Below are positions 53,760-63,401 of a DNA stretch of 64,000 nucleotides, in pieces. Below the pieces are notes generated by a model. That model had not been told where the DNA came from, did no database searches, and worked only from the letters and a program-made list of their open reading frames with translations. Numbering within the stretch: position 1 is the first letter of the stretch; every line of letters begins with the position of its first letter. This stretch comes from Chryseobacterium sp. LJ668 (GTDB lineage: Bacteria > Bacteroidota > Bacteroidia > Flavobacteriales > Weeksellaceae), in NCBI RefSeq assembly GCF_019613955.1, contig NZ_CP080443.1, forward strand, positions 1,240,001 to 1,304,000, in the 5' to 3' direction. Both the position numbers and the translations under genes were made by a program.

Positions 53760-54965
53760 ATGAAGCAAATTATTATTATCGGAGGCGGAGCAGCGGGTTT
53801 TTTCTGTGCAGCAAATCTTGACGAAAAGAAATATAAAATTAAGATTTTAGAACAAAATTCTGACGTTCTGCAAAAAGTAAAAATCTCGGGAGGCGGAAGA
53901 TGCAATGTTTCTCACGCTTGTTTTGACCCAAAAGATCTGGTTCAGTATTATCCTCGCGGAAACAAGGAATTGTTGAGTGTTTTTACTAAATTTCAACCTG
54001 GTGACACGATGGATTGGTTTGAAAAACGAAAAATTTCGTTGAAGATAGAAAATGATAATAGAATTTTTCCCGAAAGTAATTCTTCACAAACCATTATCAA
54101 TGCTTTTCAGCAGGAAATTCAGCAAAAAAATGTTGAAGTGAAAACAAAATGCTCAGTAAGAGAAATCACTAAAAAGGATGATCAATACTTAGTTTTGACA
54201 AGTTTGGGAGATTTTCTGGCAGATTATGTCATTTACACTACTGGAAGTTCGCCGAAATCTTTAAAGATGATTGAAAATTTGGGTCATAAAATCATAGATT
54301 TGGTTCCTTCTCTTTTTACATTTAATATCAAAGATGATTTGCTGAAAGATCTTTTGGGAACGAGTTTTGAAATGGCAGAAACGTCAATCCCGAAATTAAA
54401 AACCGAAGAAAGCGGACCATTATTAATTACACATTGGGGACTTTCGGGTCCGGCAATTTTAAAAATTTCAGCTTGGGAAGCTATTAATCTGGCAAAAGTA
54501 AAATACAATTTTGAAATTCAGGTCAATTTTATTTCTAAAAATATTGATGATGCTGAGGAATTATTTCAGAATTTTAAAATTTCAAATCCCAAAAAGGTAA
54601 TTGGATCGTCGAAAATATTTGAGGTGACGAATCGTTTTTGGCAGAGAATTCTGGAGGTTTCAAAAGTTGATCTAAATAAACAGATTGCCAATATTTCCGG
54701 AAAAGAAATGCAGACGATTTTGGAAAATTTATGTAAAAAGAAGTTTCAGGTCAGCGGAAAATCGACTTTTAAGGATGAATTTGTCACGGCAGGTGGCGTA
54801 GATTTGAAAGAAATTAACTTTAAAAACATGTCTTCAAAACTTCTTCCAAATTTTTATATCGCAGGTGAAGTATTAAATATTGATGCGGTGACTGGCGGAT
54901 TTAATTTTCAGGCATGCTGGAGTGAGGCTTGGCTGATTGCGCAGGATTTGAATAATTTAAACTAA
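53760..54965 (+). CDS. NAD(P)/FAD-dependent oxidoreductase, HI0933/YhiN family
   Basis: A 401-residue flavoprotein. It opens with IIIIGGGAAGFFCA, an FAD dinucleotide fold, then SGGGRCNVSHA, specific to the HI0933-like family, and ends with GGFNFQACWSEAWL. The exact reaction of this family is not known. First gene of a run continuing with the TonB-like, DUF2306 and YARHG genes at 6-7-base or smaller gaps. Confidence 0.9.
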   Translation: MKQIIIIGGGAAGFFCAANLDEKKYKIKILEQNSDVLQKVKISGGGRCNVSHACFDPKDLVQYYPRGNKELLSVFTKFQPGDTMDWFEKRKISLKIENDNRIFPESNSSQTIINAFQQEIQQKNVEVKTKCSVREITKKDDQYLVLTSLGDFLADYVIYTTGSSPKSLKMIENLGHKIIDLVPSLFTFNIKDDLLKDLLGTSFEMAETSIPKLKTEESGPLLITHWGLSGPAILKISAWEAINLAKVKYNFEIQVNFISKNIDDAEELFQNFKISNPKKVIGSSKIFEVTNRFWQRILEVSKVDLNKQIANISGKEMQTILENLCKKKFQVSGKSTFKDEFVTAGGVDLKEINFKNMSSKLLPNFYIAGEVLNIDAVTGGFNFQACWSEAWLIAQDLNNLN

Positions 54966-54971
54966 TATATT

Positions 54972-55385
54972 ATGAAAAAACTATTTGTTTTTGTTTTATT
55001 AATTGTTTCAGTACAAATTTTCTCCCAAGAAAAATCTTCAGCAAATCAAGAAAATGCAATCGCAGATTCTTCCATTTATGAGGATATTCCAGATAAAGCA
55101 GAATATCCGGGAGGAATTAATGCATTTCGAAATAATTTCTCAAAGACGTTTAAAGCAGGAAAAGTTTCTGGGCGAGGTAAAATAAAGTCTGAAATAAGAT
55201 TTGTAGTTGATCAGCAAGGTATGATCACTGATATCATTACCATTGGCGATAATAAATCAATGAATAAAGAAATGGAACGTACAATAAAAGCAATGTCTAA
55301 AACAAAATGGGTTCCCGCAAAAATTGATGGGGAACCTGTAAAATTCAGGTTTAAACTTCCTATTACAATTAATATCGAAAACTAA
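54972..55385 (+). CDS. Short TonB C-terminal-domain protein
   Basis: A 137-residue secreted protein with a signal peptide (to FSQ) and a TonB C-terminal domain (PGGINAFRNNF, then IRFVVDQQGMITDI and KWVPAKIDGEPVKFRFKLPI). It lacks the membrane anchor and Pro-rich spacer of true TonB. It therefore probably is not an energy coupler. A second similar gene lies at 58830. In a run with DUF2306 and YARHG genes. Confidence 0.78.
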   Translation: MKKLFVFVLLIVSVQIFSQEKSSANQENAIADSSIYEDIPDKAEYPGGINAFRNNFSKTFKAGKVSGRGKIKSEIRFVVDQQGMITDIITIGDNKSMNKEMERTIKAMSKTKWVPAKIDGEPVKFRFKLPITINIEN

Positions 55386-56024
55386 TTGCTTTCAGCCAAA
55401 AGAAATATCTCAACTTTTATAAAAATCCTTTTAATCATAGGATTTGGATATTTTTTTTGGTTAATGCTCACCATTACTTTAGAATACATTCCTTTTGATC
55501 CCAACGCCAGCTTTTTAATGATCAAACAAACGGAAGTTCATAATAAATCAGAATATATTTGGTTTTTCTATACTCACGTTTATACAAGCATATTTGTTTT
55601 GTTGGCTGGTTTTTTAGCGATTTTAAGAAGAAATTTCGGTATAAGAAACTTTCATAAAAATGCAGGTAAAATTTATATTTTTCTGATTCTACTTCTCGCG
55701 GCACCATCAGGAATTTATATGGGAATTTTTGCCAATGGCGGATTTTTATCTAAACTTTCTTTTGTGATTTTGGGCTGTTTATGGTGGTTTTCAACATTTA
55801 AAGCGTATCTATTAGCACGACAGAAAAATTTTAAGAAGCATAAACATTGGATGTGGAGAAGTTTTGCACTTACAATTTCAGCCATCACTTTAAGAATGTG
55901 GAAGGTAATTATTGTATATTTATTCCAGCCAAATCCGATGGATGTTTACCAAATCATTGCCTGGCTGGGTTGGGTTCCCAACATTATTTTAATAGAATAT
56001 TTAATAATGAAAAAACACTTGTAA
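55386..56024 (+). CDS. DUF2306 membrane protein
   Basis: A 212-residue protein with about five membrane helices and the DUF2306 pattern (FYTHVYTSIFVLLAGFLAIL, KHKHWMWRSFALTISAITLRMW). The first available start is a TTG that directly follows the stop of the TonB-like gene; the next in-frame ATG would remove the first helix. The conserved His/Arg in helices hint at a redox or heme-type role, not established. Confidence 0.72.
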   Translation: MLSAKRNISTFIKILLIIGFGYFFWLMLTITLEYIPFDPNASFLMIKQTEVHNKSEYIWFFYTHVYTSIFVLLAGFLAILRRNFGIRNFHKNAGKIYIFLILLLAAPSGIYMGIFANGGFLSKLSFVILGCLWWFSTFKAYLLARQKNFKKHKHWMWRSFALTISAITLRMWKVIIVYLFQPNPMDVYQIIAWLGWVPNIILIEYLIMKKHL

Positions 56025-56030
56025 ACAGAT

Positions 56031-56951
56031 ATGAAAATTTTAAAATTAACTTTTGCCTCACTATTGATTGCTTTTCTTTCAGGTTGCAAAAAAGACGGAA
56101 CAGTTACCGAAAACTCAAAAGATTCTTTGATAACAAAAAAAGATTCAGTGGTTGTGCCGGAAGTTCATCAGGAATTTTACGGAATTTATACCGGAGAATT
56201 TTCGGGAAAAGAGATGATGCATGATAATGAAGTAGACGAAGATTATGAAGGTGTCAATATCAAAAAACTGTCATTAAAAATCAACAGAATCACCCAAGAT
56301 TCTGTGTATGGACAAAGTATTGTAAACGGAACTCAAAGGCCTTTTAGAGGCGTTTTCAATGAAGGTACTCAATCTTTTATTTTAGACGAGCCAGGAAATG
56401 ATAAAACCGACGGAAGATTTGAAATTAAGCTTAAAAACGACAGCGTCATTGGAAAATGGACTGCTTTCAATAAATCTGCGGTAAAAGCTCCTTTAAAAAA
56501 TTTAAAACTGATAAAAAAAGATTTCGTCTACAATCCAAATTTTATGATGGATGAAAACTCGGATTTGATTGATTGGGAAAATCCTAAAGATTTTAAAGAA
56601 AAATACACTGACGAAGAAACAGGAAAAACGGAAACTTATACTGCATCAAAAAACAGAATTGCTTCTGATGCCGTTTTTAAAATTAACGCATCCAAACAAA
56701 AACTGAGCGAAAAAGATCTTAAAAATCTTAGAAAGCTCGATATGGAAATTATTAAAAATGCAGTTTTCGCAAGACATGGTTATTCATTTAAAAAACAAAC
56801 GTACAGAAACTTTTTTGAGCAGACCGATTGGTACATTCCGGTTTCTAACAATGTCGAAAGTGAGCTTACTCCTTTGGAAAAAGATAATGTGGCTTTGCTG
56901 AACCGTTTCATCAAATATGCCGAGGATAAATATGATTCTTTCGGAAGATAG
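56031..56951 (+). CDS. YARHG-domain lipoprotein
   Basis: A 306-residue lipoprotein (SGCKKDG, Cys19) with an N-terminal beta domain. Near the end is a YARHG domain (FARHGYSFKKQTYRNFFEQTDWYIP). YARHG domains are thought to act outside the cell, but their role is unknown. Last gene of the run starting at 53760. Confidence 0.82.
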   Translation: MKILKLTFASLLIAFLSGCKKDGTVTENSKDSLITKKDSVVVPEVHQEFYGIYTGEFSGKEMMHDNEVDEDYEGVNIKKLSLKINRITQDSVYGQSIVNGTQRPFRGVFNEGTQSFILDEPGNDKTDGRFEIKLKNDSVIGKWTAFNKSAVKAPLKNLKLIKKDFVYNPNFMMDENSDLIDWENPKDFKEKYTDEETGKTETYTASKNRIASDAVFKINASKQKLSEKDLKNLRKLDMEIIKNAVFARHGYSFKKQTYRNFFEQTDWYIPVSNNVESELTPLEKDNVALLNRFIKYAEDKYDSFGR

Positions 56952-56963
56952 TTTTTATGGGGG

Positions 56964-57365
56964 TTAAACGGGTTTTTTAGATTTTTTATGATTCGATTTA
57001 ATTTTAGTCAGAAGATAAATGATCAAACATCCCACTCCGTAGCATACAATATCAATCCACGAGAAAGAATTTCCTACGATAATATACATTAGGCTTCCAG
57101 GTTGGAAGTCTAATTTTTCTGCAATATTGAAAAACTGGGCAAACTCTATCAAGCAGGAAAAAGCAAAAATTCCTAAAATTAACTTTGTGTCGTTGGTTAC
57201 GAAAAAACTTTTTACAAGAGTATACAATAGTATCACAACGATGACATCTCCCAAATAAGCTCTAATAAAGAATTGGTCTTTCAAAACTGTTGCAATTAAA
57301 ACTTCAACAAGGAAAATGAGGGTGGTTAGAAGGAAATATTTCAGGTTAATTTTAAATTTCATCAT
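56964..57365 (-). CDS. DUF2809 membrane protein
   Basis: A 133-residue membrane protein with four hydrophobic helices and the DUF2809 pattern (FIRAYLGDVIVVILLY, FAFSCLIEFAQ, SWIDIVCYGVGC). Function unknown. The basic tail would be cytoplasmic. Confidence 0.82.
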   Translation of the reverse strand: MMKFKINLKYFLLTTLIFLVEVLIATVLKDQFFIRAYLGDVIVVILLYTLVKSFFVTNDTKLILGIFAFSCLIEFAQFFNIAEKLDFQPGSLMYIIVGNSFSWIDIVCYGVGCLIIYLLTKIKSNHKKSKKPV

Positions 57366-57457
57366 GATTAATTTTTGTTAAAAGACTTGATTTGTGTTTA
57401 TAAAAAGAGCGGACAAAAGCCCGCCACAATATCTGTATTTTATTCAGATATCCAAAA

Positions 57458-58114
57458 TTATTTTTTCACTTTTATGGTACATCCGATAGCAACGGTCTTA
57501 TTCATTTTTATCGGTTGATTTTTGACTAATGCATCCACAGCATCTTCTACATAACGTTCTGAAACATCGTTTGGATCTTCATAATTGTTGTCGACCGCTC
57601 CAATATATTTCACAATATTTTTACCATTTTCTTTCTGAAGAACAAAAACATGCGGTGTTTTTGTCGCACCGTATTGAGGGTAAATTTTCTGGCCTTCATC
57701 CAACAAATACGGAAATGTAAAACCTTTTTCTTTGGCTCTGGTAATCATTTGCTGATAACCATCTTCAGGCTGTACATTTGGGTCATTTGGGTTGATGGCA
57801 ATCACTGGATATCCCTGAGATTCGTATCTTTTATCGAGTGCTACAATTCTGTCTTCATATTTTTTTGCGTATGGACAATGATTGCAGGTAAAAACAATAA
57901 TGAATCCTTTGGCTTTTTTAAAATCGCTCAGTGAAACCATCTTTCCATCGATGTTTTTTAGTTTAAAATCTGCTGCTTCATCTCCAACTTCATATCCTTT
58001 TGCAGAAGAACTTTCCCGCTTGGGATTTTCATTTTTATCGCGGTTGGTTTTCGTAAAACTCAATAATCCGAGAGCGATAACAAATGCTGTCATTATAATT
58101 TTAAGGCTTTTCAT
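57458..58114 (-). CDS. Secreted thioredoxin-fold protein, peroxiredoxin/TlpA-like
   Basis: A 218-residue exported protein (signal to about residue 20). The thioredoxin fold starts YEVGDEAADFKLKNIDGK and has the redox motif CNHCPYAKKYE (CxxC). It is the 'thioredoxin family' type common in Bacteroidetes; substrate unknown. The next gene upstream, at 58131, is a TlpA-like protein, 16 bases away, so the two probably form an operon. Confidence 0.82.
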   Translation of the reverse strand: MKSLKIIMTAFVIALGLLSFTKTNRDKNENPKRESSSAKGYEVGDEAADFKLKNIDGKMVSLSDFKKAKGFIIVFTCNHCPYAKKYEDRIVALDKRYESQGYPVIAINPNDPNVQPEDGYQQMITRAKEKGFTFPYLLDEGQKIYPQYGATKTPHVFVLQKENGKNIVKYIGAVDNNYEDPNDVSERYVEDAVDALVKNQPIKMNKTVAIGCTIKVKK

Positions 58115-58130
58115 AGTATTTCGATTTTGT

Positions 58131-58631
58131 TTAATTTAAATTTTTCACGATGATGTTTTCTAAATCTTCCCGGCTCATTTCGCCGTCGTTGAAATGTATT
58201 TTCTCATTATTTTTGTAGAAAATCGTCACCGGTATATTTCCTTCCCAGCTTTTCTCAAATTTCGGAATCCAAGTATTCATTCTCTTAATATCGTCCAATA
58301 AAAGCACTTCTGCAGTAAGTTTTTTATTTTTAATAAACTGAATTACTTTTTCCTGATCTTTTACGCGGTCCAGAGAAACCAAAAGCATTTTAAATTTTGG
58401 ATTGTCTTTAAACTTTTCATTTACTTTCATAAAATCCGGAAGCTCTTTGACACAAGGTGCACAGGTTGTAGACCAGAAATTGACCACCAATAAAACATTT
58501 TTGTTTGTCTGAATTTCTTGCTCTAGCTGCTCATATTTGACTACAGAAAGATCATTCACAATATTTTTCTGCTGTGAATAATAAAATGAAACACAGAAAA
58601 GGAATGCAATTAAGCCAAAAAATTTCTTCAT
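58131..58631 (-). CDS. TlpA-like disulfide reductase
   Basis: A 166-residue periplasmic thioredoxin-like protein with a signal peptide (FLFCVSFYYSQ). The active site is STTCAPCVKELP (CAPC). A longer frame begins at 58652, but MKKFFGLIA at 58631 gives the normal signal peptide. Pairs with the thioredoxin-fold gene at 57458. Probably reduces disulfides for cytochrome c maturation or repair; not proved. Confidence 0.82.
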   Translation of the reverse strand: MKKFFGLIAFLFCVSFYYSQQKNIVNDLSVVKYEQLEQEIQTNKNVLLVVNFWSTTCAPCVKELPDFMKVNEKFKDNPKFKMLLVSLDRVKDQEKVIQFIKNKKLTAEVLLLDDIKRMNTWIPKFEKSWEGNIPVTIFYKNNEKIHFNDGEMSREDLENIIVKNLN

Positions 58632-58829
58632 TCTCAAATTTAGCAAAACCATTCGTAACTTAATGAAAAACAGTTTGTTAAACTTTGTTAATAAATTTAA
58701 TTCCGTGAATAAAATATTACGTGATTTTACAATGAATCAATTCAATGGTATCTTATTTGCTGAATTTTTAAAATTATCTACAAGTTTAATAGGAATTTTT
58801 ATAGTCAATATTTATTAAAATAAAATTTA

Positions 58830-59276
58830 ATGAAAAAAACGGTTTTTTTCCTCTTGTTTTTCACTACATTATTTTCTGCACAAACTTCAGGATCAAAAAC
58901 TGTAGTTCAGAAAAACGGACCTGCAATTCCTGACTATGCGATTTTACAGACAAAAATGAGCCTGAAGGATGTTGTCACCAACGCAGATACTGCTCCGGAA
59001 TTTCCAGGTGGACTTAAAGTTTTTAAAAGAAAATATTTTGAAAGCATTGAAACTTTAGATGTCAAGATCAAAGAAAAGGTAGATACCCGTCTTTATTTTA
59101 TTATAGAAAAAAGCGGGTATGTGCGAAACGTAACAGCCATTGGCAGTAATAAAAAACATACAGAAGCCGCTGAATTGGGCTTAAGAAGAATTTTTGCCCG
59201 ATGGAAACCGGCAACAATAAAAGGCGAACCTGTACGTTACCTGATGTATTTTCCTTTGACGAGTAAAGAATTTTAA
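58830..59276 (+). CDS. Short TonB C-terminal-domain protein
   Basis: A 148-residue secreted protein resembling the one at 54972: PGGLKVFKRKYF, then LYFIIEKSGYVRNVTA and RWKPATIKGEPVRYLMYFPL. No anchor or Pro-rich region after the signal peptide. It stands alone and is convergent with mutS (3-base gap). Confidence 0.75.
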   Translation: MKKTVFFLLFFTTLFSAQTSGSKTVVQKNGPAIPDYAILQTKMSLKDVVTNADTAPEFPGGLKVFKRKYFESIETLDVKIKEKVDTRLYFIIEKSGYVRNVTAIGSNKKHTEAAELGLRRIFARWKPATIKGEPVRYLMYFPLTSKEF

Positions 59277-59279
59277 TCT

Positions 59280-61868
59280 CTATTTCCCAATCATTTTTTT
59301 AATAAAATTCAGCTTCATTAAAGCTTCAATTGGTGTCAAAGTATTGATGTCAATCTTCGTCAGTTCTTCTCTGATGTTTTCCAGAACAGGGTCGTCAAGC
59401 TGAAAGAAAGACAGCTGCATATTTTCTTCGGTCACTCTTTTGATGCTTTCAGATGAACTACTTTGCGAACGACCTGCTTCCAGAGTTTTCAGAATATCAT
59501 TGGCTCTGTTGACTACTTTTGAAGGCATTCCAGCTAATTTTGCCACGTGAATACCGAAACTATGCTCACTACCTCCTGGAATTAGTTTTCTTAAAAAGAT
59601 GATATTTCCTTTATTCTCCTGAATCGAAACATGGAAATTTTTTATTCTCTCAAAATTGACGGTCATCTCATTCAACTCATGATAATGCGTTGCAAATAGA
59701 GTTTTTGCCTGCGTAGGATGCTGGTGAAGATATTCTGCAATCGCCCATGCAATAGAAACCCCGTCATAAGTGGAGGTTCCGCGACCAATTTCGTCTAGTA
59801 AAATCAAACTCCGGTCTGAAATATTATTTAAAATATAAGCCGCTTCGTTCATTTCCACCATAAAAGTTGATTCGCCAGCAGAAATATTATCTGAAGCTCC
59901 GACTCTTGTAAAAATCTTATCTAAAACTCCTATTTCAGCGTGTTTAGCAGGAACAAAACTTCCGATTTGAGCCATCAGACAAACAATCGCAGTCTGACGA
60001 AGAATTGCCGATTTACCCGCCATGTTGGGACCGGTTACCATAATGATCTGCTGAGAATCTCTGTCTAAAAAGATGTCATTCGGAATGTATTTTTCACCTA
60101 AAGGAAGAGCATTTTCAATAATCGGATGTCTTGCTTCCTTTAAATCAATTGAAAAACCCTCATTTAAGACAGGTTTTGTATAGCTTTCAGAAACCGCCAG
60201 TTCCGATAAACCGACTGCAACATCAAGCTGTGCTATGATATTTGAATTCTCCTGAATTCGGTCCATGTAAATCATCGTATCCGAACATACTTTTCGGTAC
60301 AGTTGATTTTCCAGAACACTTATTTTTTCTTCAGCACCTAAAATCTGGCTTTCATATTCCTTTAATTCTTCTGTAATATAGCGTTCAGCGTTTACCAAAG
60401 TCTGCTTTCTGATCCAATCACCAGGAACTTTATCTTTATGGGTATTTCTTACTTCAATAAAATATCCGAAAACATTATTAAAATCAATTTTCAGACTGGT
60501 AATTCCTGTTCTTGTCACTTCTCTTTGGCACATCTCATCCAGAAAACCTCTTCCTTTGTTTTGTAAACCTCTCAAATAATCGAGTTCTTCTGAGATGTTT
60601 TGTTTGATGACATTTCCTTTAGCAAGATTCACAGGAAGTTCTTCATTTAAATGATTTTCAAGCAACTGAATTAATTCATCTAAAGAATTTAACGGCTCCA
60701 ACCATGCCAAAACATCGGCGTGAGGATGAAGCAGACCTTTAATTTTCTGTATATTAATAAGGCTTTGACGTAAATAGCCTAATTCTTTCGGGCAGATTTT
60801 TTCTGACGCCAGTTTTCCCATTAACCGTTCTAAATCTGAAATAGCTCTCAATAACTGTGAAATTTCATATTTCAGCTGATCGTTTTCGTTTAAAAAATCG
60901 ATTAACGAGAGGCGTCTTCCAATTTCTTCAACAGACTTTAATGGTAGGATGATTCTTCTTCTCAATAATCTTCCGCCCATTGGTGTAGAAGTTTTATCAA
61001 TAATATCCAGTAAAGATTTTCCCTTCGTATTGCTTGGGTAAACAATTTCGAGATTTCTCAGCGTAAAATGATCCATCATCAGGTAATCTTCCTGCGGAAT
61101 GATCTGAATTTTGGTGATGTGTGCCAGTAATTTGTGATGGGTATCTTCCACTAAATAAGCGAAAATAGCTCCTGCAGCAGTAATTGCTAAAGGCAAATCT
61201 TCGACCCCAAAGCCTTTTAAAGAATTAGTTCTGAATTGATTTGTCAGTTTTTCGTAAGCAAAATTATATTGATAGGCCCAGTCTTCAAGTTTAAAAGCAT
61301 TCCTATTTTTTAGCTGATCCGGGATCTGAACACTTCTTTGGTAGATAATTTCACTTGGATCAAAAGTATTGATGATGTGTAAAATTTTATCTAAATTTCC
61401 TTCACTTACCAAAAATTCTCCGGTAGAAACGTCAACCATAGCGATGCCGTATTTTTCTTTTTCTTTGTGAAGCGAAAGAAGGAAATTATTTTTTTTAGAA
61501 GTCAAAACCTGATCATTGAACGTCACTCCCGGCGTAACCAATTCTGTAACCCCTCGTTTTACAATTCCTTTGACGGTTTTCGGATCTTCCAATTGGTCAC
61601 AAATGGCCACACGAATTCCGGCTCTGACCAATTTAGGCAAATAAGAATCCACCGAATGATGCGGAAAACCAGCTAACTCAATATGGCCGTCACCGTTGGC
61701 TCTTTTAGTTAGAACAATTCCTAAAATCTGGGAAGTTCTCACAGCGTCCTGCCCGAAGGTTTCATAGAAATCTCCCACCCTGAAAAGCAAAAGCGCATCA
61801 GGATATTTCGCCTTGATGGTATTGTACTGCGTCATTAACGGGGTTTCTTTCTTCGTCGCCTTTGCCAT
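59280..61868 (-). CDS. mutS: DNA mismatch repair protein MutS
   Basis: An 862-residue MutS. The N-terminal mismatch-binding domain begins MTQYNTIKAKYPDALLLFRVGDFYETFG, containing the conserved F-Y-E of mismatch recognition. The ATPase has Walker A GPNMAGKSAILRQ, LILLDEIGRGTSTYDG and the FATHYHEL motif. Length is normal. No mutL nearby. Confidence 0.97.
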   Translation of the reverse strand: MAKATKKETPLMTQYNTIKAKYPDALLLFRVGDFYETFGQDAVRTSQILGIVLTKRANGDGHIELAGFPHHSVDSYLPKLVRAGIRVAICDQLEDPKTVKGIVKRGVTELVTPGVTFNDQVLTSKKNNFLLSLHKEKEKYGIAMVDVSTGEFLVSEGNLDKILHIINTFDPSEIIYQRSVQIPDQLKNRNAFKLEDWAYQYNFAYEKLTNQFRTNSLKGFGVEDLPLAITAAGAIFAYLVEDTHHKLLAHITKIQIIPQEDYLMMDHFTLRNLEIVYPSNTKGKSLLDIIDKTSTPMGGRLLRRRIILPLKSVEEIGRRLSLIDFLNENDQLKYEISQLLRAISDLERLMGKLASEKICPKELGYLRQSLINIQKIKGLLHPHADVLAWLEPLNSLDELIQLLENHLNEELPVNLAKGNVIKQNISEELDYLRGLQNKGRGFLDEMCQREVTRTGITSLKIDFNNVFGYFIEVRNTHKDKVPGDWIRKQTLVNAERYITEELKEYESQILGAEEKISVLENQLYRKVCSDTMIYMDRIQENSNIIAQLDVAVGLSELAVSESYTKPVLNEGFSIDLKEARHPIIENALPLGEKYIPNDIFLDRDSQQIIMVTGPNMAGKSAILRQTAIVCLMAQIGSFVPAKHAEIGVLDKIFTRVGASDNISAGESTFMVEMNEAAYILNNISDRSLILLDEIGRGTSTYDGVSIAWAIAEYLHQHPTQAKTLFATHYHELNEMTVNFERIKNFHVSIQENKGNIIFLRKLIPGGSEHSFGIHVAKLAGMPSKVVNRANDILKTLEAGRSQSSSSESIKRVTEENMQLSFFQLDDPVLENIREELTKIDINTLTPIEALMKLNFIKKMIGK

Positions 61869-61958
61869 TAAAAATTGTCTTAAAATTGGGATGTAAAAGT
61901 ATGAAATAAAAAAGAAGGATTAAAGTGCAGATTTTAGTTTCATCCAAAAGTTCTGTCA

Positions 61959-62378
61959 TCAATTAAAATCAAATAGTCCAGATTTTTCAATAAATGGTCT
62001 GAGACTTTTGATAGCATTTTCGCCTTTGTACCATAGTATGAATGTATAATCCCAATCTTCAGATAAAACACAGTCTAGTTCAGGAATAATATAAATTGAA
62101 AATTCATTGGAGTTTTTATTCCCCGAATCCTCGTAATCGCAAAGCAAGTCTTCAATATTTTTGACGTTAATCAATCTTCTTTTTTTAAAATCAACGACTT
62201 GCAGTCTATAATGCTTAAAAATAATTTTTATTAAAGAATTAAATTTAGACCAATCAGCTTCAGTCACTTCGTCCAATAAATGATCGTTTTCTTTACCGAG
62301 CCAGCCTGGCCAAAGTGAAATGAACTTTTTTTTATATTCATTTTTGATTTCATCATCTTTAAAATATTTTTCGAACAT
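61959..62378 (-). CDS. Hypothetical cytoplasmic protein
   Basis: A 139-residue acidic, aromatic protein without a signal peptide or membrane helix. The end has CVLSEDWDYTFILWYKGENAIKSL. Several strands and helices are likely but no family is recognised. It sits between mutS and the cupin-like gene, both on the same strand. Such small Trp-rich proteins in flavobacteria are often immunity or uncharacterised genes; that is only a guess. Confidence 0.6.
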   Translation of the reverse strand: MFEKYFKDDEIKNEYKKKFISLWPGWLGKENDHLLDEVTEADWSKFNSLIKIIFKHYRLQVVDFKKRRLINVKNIEDLLCDYEDSGNKNSNEFSIYIIPELDCVLSEDWDYTFILWYKGENAIKSLRPFIEKSGLFDFN

Positions 62379-62438
62379 GTAGATTTGAAAATTGTTTAAA
62401 CAACATTATAATATTTTATCTGTGAAAATCTGAGAGAA

Positions 62439-63320
62439 TTAAATCTGATTCTTACTCGAATATTTATCCAACGCTTCCGTTGCTTTCTCATACGCCCATT
62501 TCTGCTTATAATCAACCCATTGAGCTTTAAATAACTTTCGCAAAATCTTATCTGTGTATCTCATGATGAAAACATGGTACAACATATTGGCAAAAACTTT
62601 GGGTTTACCGGGTAAGGCTCTTAATGACATTGAAAAGCCCGGTTCTAAATATCTGTTGAAATGCCAAAAAGCTCCGGGAATGAAAAGTGCGTCACCATGT
62701 TCCATAAAAATCTCAATGCCTTTTGCATATTTCAATGCAGGAAATTTCTCGTAATCCGGGTTTTCGTAATCTATATCGTAAACCGTGTGAACCGAAAGCG
62801 GAACTTTATATAAAAACTTCGACTGTTTTTGGTCAAACAACAAAATTCTCTTCTTGCCTTCAAAATGAAAATGCATAAAATCTCCTAAGTCAACATCATA
62901 ATGCATTAAAACATGCGCATCACTTCCGCCAAAAAATAGAGTCGGTAATCTTTTGAAAAACTTAATTCCCAAATCGGGATAAGTAAAATTTTTAAGCAAT
63001 TCTGGAAGACGGTCGGTGATGATATAGAAGAAAATTCTCAGATCCGAAGGTCTAGATTTTATCGTGTCTATATAATCTTTCATTTTCATCGTTGTCACAG
63101 GAGCATCTGAGCTTTTAGAAGCACTTGCCGGTTTGTTGTCATATAAAGGAACTTCTTGTTCACCCGCTTTTTCTTTAATAAAATCAAAATTCCATTTATC
63201 GAAAGCTTCCCAGCGGCTCGCATAGTTTTTGATCAGAAGGGGTTTCTGTTTTTTGAAATAGTTTTCCTGAAAATCTTCTTTACTGATATCAGTGACAACA
63301 TCTACGTTTTCGAGAATCAT
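62439..63320 (-). CDS. Cupin-like (JmjC-type) oxygenase-like protein
   Basis: A 293-residue protein with a cupin_8/JmjC-like fold. It begins with PLLIKNYASRW and has HYDVDLGDFMHFHFEGKKRILLFD and HGDALFIPGAFWHFNRYL. His and Asp residues at the usual Fe(II) positions (H-x-D, later His) are present. Might be a 2-oxoglutarate hydroxylase; substrate unknown. Divergent from the bestrophin gene. Confidence 0.8.
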   Translation of the reverse strand: MILENVDVVTDISKEDFQENYFKKQKPLLIKNYASRWEAFDKWNFDFIKEKAGEQEVPLYDNKPASASKSSDAPVTTMKMKDYIDTIKSRPSDLRIFFYIITDRLPELLKNFTYPDLGIKFFKRLPTLFFGGSDAHVLMHYDVDLGDFMHFHFEGKKRILLFDQKQSKFLYKVPLSVHTVYDIDYENPDYEKFPALKYAKGIEIFMEHGDALFIPGAFWHFNRYLEPGFSMSLRALPGKPKVFANMLYHVFIMRYTDKILRKLFKAQWVDYKQKWAYEKATEALDKYSSKNQI

Positions 63321-63376
63321 GGGATTGTAATTTAATGCGAAATAAAAATAGTGTTTTTTTGAAGTTTATAAAAATT

Positions 63377-63384
63377 TATCTTTG
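63377..63384 (+). promoter_or_regulatory. -7 element of the bestrophin gene
   Basis: TATCTTTG matches TAnnTTTG, 17 bases before the ATG at 63402. No -33 TTG at 19 bases. Confidence 0.55.
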
Positions 63385-63401
63385 CAATACAGACATTCAA
63401 T

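Noticed and set aside
55847..56224. A 125-residue frame over the DUF2306 end and the YARHG start
   Set aside because: It overlaps two well-supported genes in another frame and has no recognisable content.
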